Positions 25,253-34,721 of a DNA stretch of 64,000 nucleotides are shown piece after piece. The stretch lies in NCBI GenBank assembly GCA_047635695.1, contig JBLILN010000005.1, positions 45,542 through 109,541 of the forward strand, in the 5' to 3' direction. The DNA is from UBA2136 sp047635695. GTDB taxonomy: Bacteria > Pseudomonadota > Alphaproteobacteria > UBA2136. The first letter of the stretch is position 1; each line of letters opens with the position of its first letter. The translations under genes were made by a program, and so were the position numbers. The notes beneath the pieces were generated by a model, which saw nothing but the letters and a program-made list of their open reading frames with translations, searched no databases and was not told the DNA's origin.

Positions 25253-25756
25253 ATGGCAACAAAGGATCAAATGTCTAGGGCCGCACAGGCTTCGAAAGAT
25301 AACTTTGAAAATGCACTGGATAAATCTTTTGATGATGGTGCTGATGTTAGCGAGAAGGTTTTTTCTTTGGTTGCTGGTCGTGGTGAAGACGCAGGCCTAC
25401 CTGATCATGTTATGATCCAATATGTGTTTAAATACAATGAACTTATGAGTGAACGTCAAGACGCTGTTTTGAATGATGTGAACCCTTATGATCAAAATGC
25501 AGACATTCAAATTCAATCTATGGCGGTAAGTGCTTTGTTAGCAGAAGATGATATTTCGGAATCATTTGGTGAGCTGAAAGCCGAAATAGATAGCGACAGA
25601 TTAACGGAACGTTTAAGTGATGCATTGCACGCAAAGGAAAGTCTTTCTATGTTTATGGCAGAACAGGAACTAGAAGATTCTCTTGAAGTAGAGCCAATAG
25701 GCTTTGAAACGCAAGTAAACCATAGTGATGAACTAGAGGAGGCTTATAGCTTATAG
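25253..25756 (+). CDS. Acidic unknown protein
   Basis: The 167-aa protein is strongly acidic and helical, without signal peptide or membrane segment. It opens MATKDQMSRAAQASKDNF and has a short run of Glu/Asp residues near the end (ELEDSLEVEP). AAGGAAATAA precedes the ATG. It is followed after 73 bases by the SrkA-like kinase gene. I recognise no family. Confidence 0.65.
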   Translation: MATKDQMSRAAQASKDNFENALDKSFDDGADVSEKVFSLVAGRGEDAGLPDHVMIQYVFKYNELMSERQDAVLNDVNPYDQNADIQIQSMAVSALLAEDDISESFGELKAEIDSDRLTERLSDALHAKESLSMFMAEQELEDSLEVEPIGFETQVNHSDELEEAYSL

Positions 25757-25829
25757 CCTAGAACAATTCTTATGCAGATAAATAAACAAACGTATTGAAA
25801 TTTAGGTCGATGCGTTTATACTGCTTTTT

Positions 25830-26819
25830 ATGCAAACTCAAATTAAAAATATAGACGACCCTTATAGTGGCCTTTCCCCTGCGTTAATACTTAGTGCTGT
25901 AGAAAGTCTGGGTTTTAAGTGTACAGGCGCTTTTTCTGCGCTTAATTCATATGAAAATCGTGTTTACGATATTGAGTTAAGAGGGCATGCAAATGTGGTT
26001 GTTAAGTTTTATCGCCCCCATAGGTGGACGATGGATCAAATAAGGGAAGAACATAGCTTTGCTTTACAGCTAGAAGATGCTGAAGTGCCTGTTGTGCCGC
26101 CTCTTCAATTAAACGACGATACTATATTTGACTATGAGGGGTATTTGTTTAGTATTTATCCAAAGCGTGGTGGGCGGTCTATTGAACTTCAAACAGACGA
26201 AGACTTTCGCCAAATGGGTCGGCTTGTTGCACGCATTCACTCTATAGGTTCATGGGACACATATAAATACCGCCCAAGTCTCACAGTTAAAAGCATGGGG
26301 TGGGATAACCTTGTGCATTTGCGCCAAAGTGGTCATATACCGCCTGATTTGATAGCATCGTATGATATTACCGTCACAAATATTCTTACACAAATTGATA
26401 CGATATGGGGGAATAGAACATTCGACCTACGTATTCATGGTGACGCGCATCTTGGTAATATATTGGATGATAGTGATGTTTTCCTTGTTGATCTAGACGA
26501 TTCAGTTTCAGGGCCTGCGATTCAAGACCTATGGCTTTTTGTTAATGGTGAACGCAGTGAGATAGCTTATCAATTTGGTTTGTTGATCGAAGGTTACTCA
26601 CAGATAAGAGACTTTGACTATAGTGAACTGCAGCTGGTAGAGTCTTTACGTGCATTGCGTATGATACATTATACAGCATGGATATCACGTCGTTGGAACG
26701 ATAAGGCCTTTCCGCGTAATTTCCCTTTCTTTGATACGGTTGATTATTGGCAAAGGCATCTATTAGACCTTAAAGAGCAAATGTCACTTTTACAAGAGCC
26801 TGTCTTTGCACAAATTTAA
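25830..26819 (+). CDS. srkA: Stress-response serine/threonine kinase (SrkA/YihE family)
   Basis: The 329-aa protein is an APH-fold kinase. Visible motifs are the N-lobe lysine in VVVKFYRPHRW, the catalytic loop HGDAHLGNIL, the metal-binding VDLDDSVSGPAIQDLW, and the SIYPKRGGR segment typical of SrkA. In E. coli SrkA counters stress-induced cell death. Length matches the family. It lies 15 bases upstream of a HAD-family gene in the same direction, probably co-transcribed. Confidence 0.9.
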   Translation: MQTQIKNIDDPYSGLSPALILSAVESLGFKCTGAFSALNSYENRVYDIELRGHANVVVKFYRPHRWTMDQIREEHSFALQLEDAEVPVVPPLQLNDDTIFDYEGYLFSIYPKRGGRSIELQTDEDFRQMGRLVARIHSIGSWDTYKYRPSLTVKSMGWDNLVHLRQSGHIPPDLIASYDITVTNILTQIDTIWGNRTFDLRIHGDAHLGNILDDSDVFLVDLDDSVSGPAIQDLWLFVNGERSEIAYQFGLLIEGYSQIRDFDYSELQLVESLRALRMIHYTAWISRRWNDKAFPRNFPFFDTVDYWQRHLLDLKEQMSLLQEPVFAQI

Positions 26820-26834
26820 AAGGATTTTTTTACC

Positions 26835-27743
26835 GTGAAATTAACGCTAGATGAAATTATAAATGTTTATGAAAATTCACGTTCTTGGTATGGGTGTACA
26901 AAGGCTCATAATACAGCGCCTAAAATGGTTCAAGGGTTAAAGGATTCACTAGAGGGTATAGACCTTGTACTATTAGATTCCTATGGTGTGCTTTGTCGTG
27001 GCGCAGAAGTTATTCCACAAGCATTAGACGCTATTGCTTATTTGCGTGCACATAACATCCCTTTTTGCATTGTTTCTAACGACACCATGAACGGTCAGCA
27101 TTCAGTAGAAGCTAAATATAAAACGCTCGGTTATGACTTTACCAAGCAAGAAGTTATAACAAGCCTTGATGTTGTCACGAATCATTTACAAGGTTTAGAC
27201 GATTTGTCTCATTTTGCAGCCACAGGTTTAGAGTCTAATCTTTTAAAAGACAAATTCCCTGAGATACAAGATTTAAATATAGCGGGTGGTAAAATACGAG
27301 AAGGTGTTAATACCTTAATGTTTCATGTTGGAAAGGGCTGGACAATGGAAATGCAAGAAGCGCTCATAAAAAGCGCTGCAAATATTAAAAATATTATCAT
27401 AGGTAACCCAGATGCGGGTGCGCCAGATGGTGACGATTTTGTTGTAACTCCTGGTTTTTATGCGTCTGACTTTTACAGAAAAACAGGTTTTAGGACTAAG
27501 CCGACATTGCTAGGTAAGCCCGCTGCTATTGTTTTTGAACAGGCGTTGAAGCATATTAATTATAAGGGTAAACCTGAAAATGTTTTAATGGTGGGTGACA
27601 GTTTGCACACAGACATTTTAGGCGGGCAACTTATGGGCTTTAAAACATTGCTGCTTGAAAGCGGTATTTTTAGAAAAGGTGGTTTACAAGACAATATCAA
27701 TAAAACGGGTATTATCCCCACCTATATAGCACCAAATTTATAG
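26835..27743 (+). CDS. HAD-superfamily class IIA hydrolase (TIGR01459 type)
   Basis: The 302-aa protein has HAD motif I as DSYGVL (nucleophile Asp48), motif II in IVSNDT, a lysine in LLGKPA and motif IV in MVGDSLHTDILGG. The residue two after the nucleophile is Tyr instead of the usual Asp; the alphaproteobacterial TIGR01459 family has a bulky aromatic there too. The second Asp normally acts as acid/base, so its chemistry may differ from classic phosphatases. It follows srkA by 15 bases. Confidence 0.85.
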   Translation: MKLTLDEIINVYENSRSWYGCTKAHNTAPKMVQGLKDSLEGIDLVLLDSYGVLCRGAEVIPQALDAIAYLRAHNIPFCIVSNDTMNGQHSVEAKYKTLGYDFTKQEVITSLDVVTNHLQGLDDLSHFAATGLESNLLKDKFPEIQDLNIAGGKIREGVNTLMFHVGKGWTMEMQEALIKSAANIKNIIIGNPDAGAPDGDDFVVTPGFYASDFYRKTGFRTKPTLLGKPAAIVFEQALKHINYKGKPENVLMVGDSLHTDILGGQLMGFKTLLLESGIFRKGGLQDNINKTGIIPTYIAPNL

Positions 27744-27756
27744 AAAGTTCATTATT

Positions 27757-28563
27757 TTGATTGATGCTTCTGAATCTGTTATACGCTTATCTATTTTTAT
27801 AGGTGTTTTTATGTTGATGACGGCCCTAGAGTTTTTTTTGCCTCGGGTTAAAGCGAAGGCCACATGTAAAAATCGTTGGTTCGATAATTTATCATTAATG
27901 CTTTTAAGTGCTTTTTTTGTGCGTTTACTGTTACCGCTTTCGGCCACTGTTGTGGCCGCTTATGTGGAAGGCCATCACATAGGTTTATTACAAGTAATTT
28001 CTATGCCTTATTGGTTGCAGGTAGTGTTGGCTGTTCTAATTCTCGACATGGTTATTTATACGCAACACCGCCTTTTTCACCAAGTTAGTTTTTTGTGGCG
28101 TTTTCATAAAGTGCACCATACCGACAAAGAAGTGGATGTTACAACAGCTGTACGTTTTCACCCGCTCGAAATATTTATCTCAACGTTGATAAAAATTGTC
28201 GCTATTGTCATTTTAGGTGCACCCGCTTTGGCTGTGTTGCTATTTGAAATTATTTTAAGTTCCATGGCCTTGTTTAACCATAGTAATGTTTATTTAGCTA
28301 AAGGTCTTGATAAGTGGCTTAGGTTTATTGTTGTAACGCCTGATATGCACCGTATCCATCATTCTATCATTGTACGTGAAACGAACAGTAATTATGGCTT
28401 TAGCCTTTCAATTTGGGATAGGTTGTTCGCTAGCTACACTCTAAAGCCTTCAAAAAAATACACACATATGCAATTAGGGTTAAAAAATTACAATAAAATT
28501 GATTTAAACCTGACAGCTTTATTTCTTTTACCGTTAAGGGTACGAGGAAATAAAATAAAATAA
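27757..28563 (+). CDS. Sterol desaturase / fatty-acid hydroxylase family membrane protein
   Basis: The 268-aa protein has the di-iron histidine clusters of this superfamily: HRLFH, HKVHH and HRIHH, placed between and after four or so transmembrane helices. Family members hydroxylate or desaturate lipids at the membrane. The frame starts with TTG at 27757, 13 bases after the HAD gene, with no strong ribosome binding site; the Met at residue 19 would remove part of the first helix. It probably belongs to the srkA-HAD transcript. Confidence 0.85.
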   Translation: MIDASESVIRLSIFIGVFMLMTALEFFLPRVKAKATCKNRWFDNLSLMLLSAFFVRLLLPLSATVVAAYVEGHHIGLLQVISMPYWLQVVLAVLILDMVIYTQHRLFHQVSFLWRFHKVHHTDKEVDVTTAVRFHPLEIFISTLIKIVAIVILGAPALAVLLFEIILSSMALFNHSNVYLAKGLDKWLRFIVVTPDMHRIHHSIIVRETNSNYGFSLSIWDRLFASYTLKPSKKYTHMQLGLKNYNKIDLNLTALFLLPLRVRGNKIK

Positions 28564-28621
28564 TAGCTGTAGGCGTTTATATATAGTAACATCAAAAAAA
28601 ATAACTAGGGGTATGTAATAA

Positions 28622-29422
28622 ATGGAAAACGAACAAGAGGTTAAAAAGAAAATAGGGTTTCTTGGTTGGTTAAGGTCTAGCTTTTTTGCAGGACTTTTGG
28701 TTGTTTTGCCTGTTATCATAACTTTTTATATTATTAAATTCACAGTGACCATGGTTGACGGAGCGGCGACATCACTTTTCCCCGCAAAATATGCACCAAG
28801 TAACTATTTACCATATAACATCCCCGGTGCTGAACTTTTATTAGGCGCCATTTTTCTTGTTATCCTTGGTATGCTTATCCGTAACTTTATTGGTGCTAAA
28901 CTGGTCAAATGGTCAGAAACCCTAGTGATGAGTATCCCAGGTGTGCGTGCTGTTTATAGTGCTGTTAAGCAAATTATTGACACAGTCAGCGTTTCTAATT
29001 CAAGCTCCTTCCGTGAAGTTGTTTTAATTGAATATCCACGTAAAGGTTTATGGGCTATCGCTTTTGTAACAGGCGAAACAAAAGGTGAGGTGAGCCGTAT
29101 GAACGGTGAAGGCTTGGTTAATATCTTTTTACCAACAACACCTAACCCAACCTCAGGCTTTTTATTATTTGTCCAAAGAAAAGACCTTAAACCACTGCAT
29201 ATGACGGTTGAGCAGGGTATTAAACTGGTTATTTCAGCGGGTATTATTACGCCGACAACGGCAGAAGGCTTTGATGCATTAGAACAAGAGCAACATCGTC
29301 ATAAAAGTAAATCGCTGGTTGTTGATAAACTCACAAAAGGTGATGTTGAAGAAGCGAGGGCCATAACCGCTGCCCGTAAAGAATCTGAAAAGGCTGCAAA
29401 GCCCAAAAAAGCTAAAAAATAA
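28622..29422 (+). CDS. DUF502 family membrane protein
   Basis: The 266-aa protein has two transmembrane helices at about 15-40 and 72-92, the PGVRAVYSAVKQI segment and the VFLPTTPNPTSG-like block (NIFLPTTPNPTSGFLL) that mark DUF502. The C-terminus is a charged tail rich in Lys/Ala. Function is unknown; members are widespread in Proteobacteria. It starts 58 bases after the desaturase-family gene. Confidence 0.88.
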   Translation: MENEQEVKKKIGFLGWLRSSFFAGLLVVLPVIITFYIIKFTVTMVDGAATSLFPAKYAPSNYLPYNIPGAELLLGAIFLVILGMLIRNFIGAKLVKWSETLVMSIPGVRAVYSAVKQIIDTVSVSNSSSFREVVLIEYPRKGLWAIAFVTGETKGEVSRMNGEGLVNIFLPTTPNPTSGFLLFVQRKDLKPLHMTVEQGIKLVISAGIITPTTAEGFDALEQEQHRHKSKSLVVDKLTKGDVEEARAITAARKESEKAAKPKKAKK

Positions 29423-29529
29423 TTCGTTAGGGCTTGTAATTACTGCCTTGATCACCATAATTTCTTTTAATCGGTTATGGAAATACATAGATTTTTACAA
29501 AAGCACAGCGTTTGCCTGTTTTTTCATAC

Positions 29530-29548
29530 GAACGGTATATCACCGTTC
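29530..29548 (+). promoter_or_regulatory. Leader hairpin before the 29568 gene
   Basis: GAACGGT and ACCGTTC form a perfect 7-bp stem with loop ATATC, 19 bases before the ATG and just upstream of the GGGGAG ribosome binding site. It could stabilise the mRNA 5' end or regulate translation. Confidence 0.45.
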
Positions 29549-29567
29549 TACCTTCTAGGGGAGCATT

Positions 29568-29996
29568 ATGACTCATAAGAAATCAGGTAAAACGTGTAAA
29601 GGCGCTAGACGCAATGCAGCTAACAAAGTTAGTCAGCAGCAACAGGATGCACGCAATTTAATTGCGCAAAATTCTCGCCCTTTTTCAAAGGATGAAAATG
29701 CTAAAATTGAAAAAGCTTTAGAACTTGCAGGCTTAGGACCAAGATCTATGAATACTATTGTTATGGATGAAATTGGTAAACAAGGGCTTGATAAAGCCAT
29801 TGAAAATGCCGTTGTTTTTCCTAATGAAAGCTTTAAACCGATGGATGATAATCCTCAGGTGATTGAAGAAGATAAACCACAAAAATCAGCACTCAATATT
29901 GTAGGCGTAAGCTTACTCGCATTTTTTATAACTACCGGTATTTATGGTGCATATCAACACGGTTTAATTACTTGGGTCACAAGCCTTATAGCTTAA
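29568..29996 (+). CDS. Unknown protein with C-terminal membrane anchor
   Basis: The 142-aa protein has a basic N-terminus (KKSGKTCKGARR), a polar helical middle with a Gln run, and one hydrophobic helix at about 109-133 close to the C-terminus, so it is probably tail-anchored in the inner membrane. GGGGAG lies 8 bases before the ATG. A terminator follows. No family recognised. Confidence 0.65.
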   Translation: MTHKKSGKTCKGARRNAANKVSQQQQDARNLIAQNSRPFSKDENAKIEKALELAGLGPRSMNTIVMDEIGKQGLDKAIENAVVFPNESFKPMDDNPQVIEEDKPQKSALNIVGVSLLAFFITTGIYGAYQHGLITWVTSLIA

Positions 29997-30015
29997 AGCT
30001 AAGCTTATAACGATA

Positions 30016-30048
30016 AAAACTCCCCATTCGTGGGGAGTTTTTTTTATG
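30016..30048 (+). terminator. Intrinsic terminator
   Basis: AAAACTCCCC pairs with GGGGAGTTTT over loop ATTCGT and continues into T8. It ends the 142-aa gene. Confidence 0.85.
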
Positions 30049-30070
30049 CTTATTTTATGTTCTGAGCAAA

Positions 30071-30103
30071 AAAAAGAGCCTCCAAATAGGAAGGCTCTTT
30101 TAT
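30071..30103 (-). terminator. Intrinsic terminator of the GGDEF gene
   Basis: AAAAGAGCCT and AGGCTCTTTT pair with an inner CC/GG step and one bulged A. It lies 15 bases beyond the stop of the minus-strand GGDEF gene and has T/A tracts on both sides. Confidence 0.75.
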
Positions 30104-30117
30104 ATTTTCGCTAACAG

Positions 30118-30729
30118 TTATGTGCGTTTGTGGCGTAAGCCATCTTTTAAGCGTTTGTCTTTATCAGCTTGAAGAGATTCATCAGCTTCTACTGTTAAAT
30201 CCTTCACGCTATTTTTCGCGTATACTTCAGTATAGCCAACACTTACACCAAGCTTAACAACCTCACCATTAAAGTTTAATTCCAGTGCATCAATAGCATT
30301 TTGAATTTTAGCTTTAACTTTTTCCGCATCTTCAAGATTTTCAACTTCAGCAAGAATGATAAATTCATCGCCGCTAATATGAAAAACATGGTCAGCAGCA
30401 CGCAAGGTACTTTTGTAAGTTTTTGCCACAGCCTTTAAGACATCGTCACCAAAAGTATGGTTATAATTGTCATTAATACCTTTAAAGTTATCAAGATCTG
30501 TAAAAAACATGACGTTTATACGGTCTACATAACGGCCAGCAGTCGCAATCGCTTCTTCTGTGTGTTCCTTCATACTGAGCTTGTTAGGTAAGCCTGTTAA
30601 AGGTGTCGTGCGTTTTTCGTCTTCAATTTGTTGATACAAAGTTTGTATCAGCGCCTCTTGACGTTTAATTTCTGCTTTTGCATCTATTAATTGCGCATCT
30701 TTCGATGTGCATGCGTCACAGTGTTTCAT
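30118..30729 (-). CDS. Small diguanylate cyclase
   Basis: The 203-aa protein has an N-terminal coiled coil (about 10-40) after a CxxC pair (Cys4, Cys7) and then a GGDEF domain starting at TTPLTGLPNK. The active-site motif is Ser119-Gly-Asp-Glu-Phe, a variant known in active cyclases, and an inhibitory RxxD site (Arg110-Asp113) lies five residues before it. It should make c-di-GMP in the cytoplasm. The coiled coil may drive the dimerisation needed for activity, and the cysteines may sense metal or redox state, which is inference. Confidence 0.88.
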   Translation of the reverse strand: MKHCDACTSKDAQLIDAKAEIKRQEALIQTLYQQIEDEKRTTPLTGLPNKLSMKEHTEEAIATAGRYVDRINVMFFTDLDNFKGINDNYNHTFGDDVLKAVAKTYKSTLRAADHVFHISGDEFIILAEVENLEDAEKVKAKIQNAIDALELNFNGEVVKLGVSVGYTEVYAKNSVKDLTVEADESLQADKDKRLKDGLRHKRT

Positions 30730-30971
30730 TTGAAAGCCTTAGTCCGGACAGGACAATGCGTCTCCAAAATTGGAAAACGGTAAAAAAAATGTGTGAGCAT
30801 AAGCTCGTTATTATATACTTATATGATGCTATGCGAATGGATTACAAGTGTTTTCCTGACATTTGTTTCGTTTTTCTTTAGTTTGTATTAAGTGGAGTTT
30901 TAACTCGATTTAGTGGTGAAAAAATGTTAATTTTAAGCCCATAAAAATAATGTGTAAAAAGGGATATCTAT

Positions 30972-31805
30972 ATGAAACTGTTGAACGCGACCTTAATGGT
31001 TGTAATTCTTGGCTTAACAGCTTGTTCTTCGACACCAGAAAAACAAGAAGTTGTTGGTGAAGTTGAGCTTCTTTATAACAGTGGTATGGATGCTTTGGAA
31101 GAAGGGTCTTTTGGTGCAGCTATCAATACTTTTGAAGAATTGGAACGTCAACACCCTTATTCTGGTTGGGCGACACGTGCACAAATGATGGTTGTTTTTG
31201 CCTATTACAGCCGTGAAAGCTACGACGAAGCTGTTGTTTCGGCAAACCGTTTTATTGGTGCTCACCCCGGTCACAAAGACCTCCCTTACATGCTTTACCT
31301 AAAAGGTATGTCATTTTATAACCGTATAAGTGACGTCCGCCGTGATCAGGAATTTACAGAGCAAGCGCTTAAAGCTTTTGTTGAACTTACTGAACGTTAT
31401 GGTGATAGTGAATATGCCCGCGACGCAAAACTAAAAATCACATTGTGTTACGACCACCTTGCAGGTAAAGAAATGATGATAGGTCGTTATTATCAGCGTA
31501 ATAAGCATTATATTGCGGCAATCAACCGTTTTAGATCTGTTATCGAACAGTATCAACGCACAAGCCAAACACCAGAAGCACTTTTCCGCTTAACAGAAAC
31601 ATACCTAACACTTGGTATTGAAGACGAAGCGACGCAATCTGCCGCTGTATTAGGGCATAACTTCCCAAATACTAGCTGGTATGCTATGGCCTACGACCTT
31701 ATGGGTGACCATAACCTGAAAGTACCAACAGACATTGATAAAAAATCATGGTTTGGTATGATCTGGAAGGGTGTTAGAGAATCTATTAACGAACAAAACA
31801 ACTAG
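30972..31805 (+). CDS. bamD: Outer-membrane protein assembly factor BamD
   Basis: The 277-aa lipoprotein has a signal peptide with lipobox LTAC (Cys18) and tetratricopeptide-like helices such as ALEEGSFGAAINTFEELERQHPYSGWA, which are diagnostic for BamD/ComL. It works with BamA in inserting beta-barrel proteins in the outer membrane. It is followed by recN after 10 bases, an arrangement common in Alphaproteobacteria. Confidence 0.96.
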   Translation: MKLLNATLMVVILGLTACSSTPEKQEVVGEVELLYNSGMDALEEGSFGAAINTFEELERQHPYSGWATRAQMMVVFAYYSRESYDEAVVSANRFIGAHPGHKDLPYMLYLKGMSFYNRISDVRRDQEFTEQALKAFVELTERYGDSEYARDAKLKITLCYDHLAGKEMMIGRYYQRNKHYIAAINRFRSVIEQYQRTSQTPEALFRLTETYLTLGIEDEATQSAAVLGHNFPNTSWYAMAYDLMGDHNLKVPTDIDKKSWFGMIWKGVRESINEQNN

Positions 31806-31815
31806 GTTTATTCAT

Positions 31816-33474
31816 TTGTTAACGCACTTACACATTCGCAATGTTGGCCTGATAGAACACTGTCAGGTTGACTTTTTGCCTGGTTTTACCATTATTACAG
31901 GTGAAACAGGTGCGGGTAAATCTATGCTAATCGACGCGTTGTCTCTTGGTTTAGGCGCAAGGGCTGATAGTTCCCTTATTAGTCATGGCGCTGAAAGTGC
32001 CGTGGTTGAAGTGTGTTTTAAACTCGATATAAATCATCCTGTTATTAAAAGTTTAGATGACTATGGCTTAGAGCTAGATGACGGAGAGCTTGTATTACGC
32101 CGCATGCTGACTGCCGATAAGAGCCGCGCCTTTGTGAATGGCTCTAAAGTAACGCAAGCGCAATTAAAACTTATTGCAGAGCGTTTGGTCGATATACATG
32201 GTCAATATGACCACCAACTTATTTTAAAGCCAGCTAAGCATGCAGACATGCTCGATAAATTTGGCCGCCTGTCAAATGAACGTACTGCGGTTTCTAATCA
32301 TTATAATGGTTGGTTACATGCCTCTAGTGAATTGAATAAAGCAAGAGAATTACTTAAGTCGCGTGCGGATGAAGAAATTTTGCTAAATGCTTATATCGAA
32401 GAACTGCAAGCTTTTAACCCTGAAGAGGGTGAGGAAGAACGCTTAACGCAAGAGCGTAAACGCCTTATGTCTGGCGAAAAAGTTTCTGAGTCTATGAATG
32501 CAGCTTTAAATGCGCTTTCAGGCGATGTTGATATTACAGGTGCCCTTGGCTATGCCGAAACAGCTTTAGCATCCGTTGGTGATGTTTCTAAACCTTTGAG
32601 TGAACTTTATGAACGCCTTGCAAATGTTGCACATGAAGTGACCGAACTTGTGATCGATATTGAGCGTGCTGGCAGCGATATGGACGCAGACCCCGCAAGG
32701 CTTTTGGAAGTTGATGACCGTTTGTTCGCTTTAAAAGATTGTGCGCGAAAACACCAAACAACGGTTGATAATTTACCCAATACACTTGAATTGTTTATTG
32801 AACGCCGTGAAAAATTAGACCACTTACAAGAAGACATGTCAGCACTTGAAGTTTCTGAAAAAGAGACACGTCTTATTTTTGAAAAATCTTGTGCCGTCCT
32901 TAGCACTTCAAGGATAAAAGCCTCTAAAAACTTATCGATAGAAGTTGAGAAGTCATTAAAGCATCTTGAAATGCCCCATACAAAATTTGAAGCGACTTTA
33001 TTTGATAAAGAACCTGATCATTGGGATGCTTCTGGCGCTGAGAAAATTGAGTTTATGGTGGCGACAAATGCAGGTAACCCTATGGCACCACTCGTTAAAA
33101 TTGCTTCTGGCGGTGAAGTTTCAAGGTTAATGTTGGCACTGAAACAGGTTTTCTATAAAAATATGTCTGAAACAACCTTGATATTTGATGAGATTGATAC
33201 AGGCGTGGGTGGTAGTGTTGCGGAGGCCATGGGCTTGGCCATGAAAGATCTGTCAAGTAAACACCAAGTATTTTCTATTACACACCTTGCACAGGTTGCG
33301 GCGAAGGGACATCGCCACGTTAAAATTAGTAAAAATACAGTTGATAACAAAACCATTACAGATTTACTAGAATTAGATGATAAATCTCGTCTAGTGGAGG
33401 TTTCACGTATGCTTTCAGGTAAGGATATTACCAAAGAAGCTGAGGCGGCTGCGGCGAAGTTGTTGGATTTATAA
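31816..33474 (+). CDS. recN: DNA repair protein RecN
   Basis: The protein has Walker A GETGAGKS, a long coiled coil in the middle, the signature IASGGEVSRLMLAL and Walker B LIFDEIDTGVGG. It is an SMC-like ATPase for double-strand-break repair. I start it at the TTG at 31816, giving 552 aa and the typical opening M-LTHLHIRNVGLI, with AGG 9 bases upstream; a GTG at 31771 would overlap bamD by 35 bases and add an atypical N-terminus. Confidence 0.94.
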   Translation: MLTHLHIRNVGLIEHCQVDFLPGFTIITGETGAGKSMLIDALSLGLGARADSSLISHGAESAVVEVCFKLDINHPVIKSLDDYGLELDDGELVLRRMLTADKSRAFVNGSKVTQAQLKLIAERLVDIHGQYDHQLILKPAKHADMLDKFGRLSNERTAVSNHYNGWLHASSELNKARELLKSRADEEILLNAYIEELQAFNPEEGEEERLTQERKRLMSGEKVSESMNAALNALSGDVDITGALGYAETALASVGDVSKPLSELYERLANVAHEVTELVIDIERAGSDMDADPARLLEVDDRLFALKDCARKHQTTVDNLPNTLELFIERREKLDHLQEDMSALEVSEKETRLIFEKSCAVLSTSRIKASKNLSIEVEKSLKHLEMPHTKFEATLFDKEPDHWDASGAEKIEFMVATNAGNPMAPLVKIASGGEVSRLMLALKQVFYKNMSETTLIFDEIDTGVGGSVAEAMGLAMKDLSSKHQVFSITHLAQVAAKGHRHVKISKNTVDNKTITDLLELDDKSRLVEVSRMLSGKDITKEAEAAAAKLLDL

Positions 33475-33486
33475 ATTATTAAAACA

Positions 33487-33517
33487 AAAAAAAGAGTCTA
33501 TTCAGCCTCTTTTTTTA
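33487..33517 (+). terminator. Intrinsic terminator after recN
   Basis: A7-GAG and CTC-T7 flank a loop of about ten bases with weak inner pairing. The A/T tracts make it usable in both directions, also for the minus-strand gene at 33529. Confidence 0.65.
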
Positions 33518-33528
33518 TCCGTTATTTG

Positions 33529-33870
33529 TTATGTATAGCACTTAAGGCATTTTTTTAAATGCCTGTATGCGTTTACAATTTGTCCGATAATACGGCATCT
33601 ATTTTCACTGTTTAGTTCTTTTTTGTTCATAATTTGCAGTGCAAATTTTAAATTAAAGTGGGCCGTTTCGTAATAGAAACATGCGCTATTAGGCGTATCT
33701 GGGTGTAATTCCTGTTCATTAAGTAAAACAGAAGTCATACTTGTATATAAGCCTTTGAGGTGGCGTTCTGCTTCTATATATAGAATTATATTGTTTGCTT
33801 TTTTAACAGAAAATCCTATAAGCTCAAGTTGATGCATGCAATATTCAGCAGATGTTTTTAGTGTATTCAT
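33529..33870 (-). CDS. Small unknown helical protein
   Basis: The 113-aa protein is helical with several cysteines (two in the tail KKCLKCYT) and many hydrophobic/aromatic residues, but no clear membrane segment or signal. No family recognised. It stands alone on the minus strand between recN and another small unknown gene at 34006. Confidence 0.55.
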   Translation of the reverse strand: MNTLKTSAEYCMHQLELIGFSVKKANNIILYIEAERHLKGLYTSMTSVLLNEQELHPDTPNSACFYYETAHFNLKFALQIMNKKELNSENRCRIIGQIVNAYRHLKKCLKCYT

Positions 33871-33969
33871 TAAGGTTACCTACAACAGAGGGAAGTGGAA
33901 AAAAATAAGTGTTTCAAGAATCTGTTAATAAGTGTAGGGCTTTTGAATGGTCATTACAAGTATAAGATT

Positions 33970-34000
33970 AAAAAAAGCACCTGTTATAGATGCTTTTTTA
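33970..34000 (-). terminator. Intrinsic terminator of the 34006 gene
   Basis: AAAAAAGCA pairs with TGCTTTTTT over an 11-base loop, 6 bases beyond the stop of the minus-strand gene. Confidence 0.75.
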
Positions 34001-34005
34001 TTCGC

Positions 34006-34416
34006 TTAGCCTACAAGGCAAATTTTTTCACGGCGTTGTTGAACGCGTAAGTGATGTGACTGTTCACATAATCGTGCATGTCCTTCAGCACATTCTTGTT
34101 TGTAAAGCATATGCGTGTAAAAAGAAGCTATTGTTTTTTCTATGGCCGTTAAATACTTGTAACAAAAAATGTCGTTCAGGTAATTTTCAAGACCATTTGT
34201 TTCACCATGTAAAACGGGTTTAAAGCTATTAATAATACGGTCAATACTGTCAAAACTTGGCGTTTTTGAACCAAACACTGTAAAGTAGTCATTTTTAACG
34301 GCTTTAAGTTCTTGTACGGTTTTGCGTATTTCTTGTTCACGGTTTTTTGAGGGTGTAAATTTTGCGCTATTGCATGAAGCAATGGCTTTTTCAAGGTTTG
34401 CGATTATGTTTTGCAT
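34006..34416 (-). CDS. Small unknown protein
   Basis: The 136-aa protein is helical and basic, with cysteines and histidines concentrated in the last 35 residues (QECAEGHARLCEQSHH). That Cys/His cluster could bind metal, but the spacing fits no motif I know. It has a terminator directly downstream. No family recognised. Confidence 0.6.
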   Translation of the reverse strand: MQNIIANLEKAIASCNSAKFTPSKNREQEIRKTVQELKAVKNDYFTVFGSKTPSFDSIDRIINSFKPVLHGETNGLENYLNDIFCYKYLTAIEKTIASFYTHMLYKQECAEGHARLCEQSHHLRVQQRREKICLVG

Positions 34417-34614
34417 AATATTTCCTTAAAAGGGACATAAAGTAATTGTTAATTAATATATGGGGTATTTTATGACATGTTTCAAGCTTTGACTTGTTTT
34501 TTTTGATTGTTAGTATAAAAACATTTTTTTACAGTGTTATAATGATTATCACGCCATTGGTTATGTATTTAAAGGTATGCCTTTGGGTTATTTATAACGA
34601 TAAAAGCCATACAT
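34417..34614. other. AT-rich gap upstream of the 34006 gene
   Basis: Together with the terminator that follows, this makes about 305 bases without a gene. It should contain the minus-strand promoter of the 136-aa gene. I see no RNA gene. Confidence 0.4.
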
Positions 34615-34648
34615 AAAAAAAAGACCTCGTAGGAGGTCTTTTTTTTAT
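34615..34648 (-). terminator. Intrinsic terminator of gltX
   Basis: AGACCT pairs with AGGTCT, extended by long A and T tracts. It lies 74 bases beyond the gltX stop on the minus strand. Confidence 0.8.
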
Positions 34649-34721
34649 GCTCTATTTTAGCAATGATTGTAAAACGCTTCATCTAAAAATACTGTTGTTG
34701 CGGTCAAGTTAGCCCAGCTTG

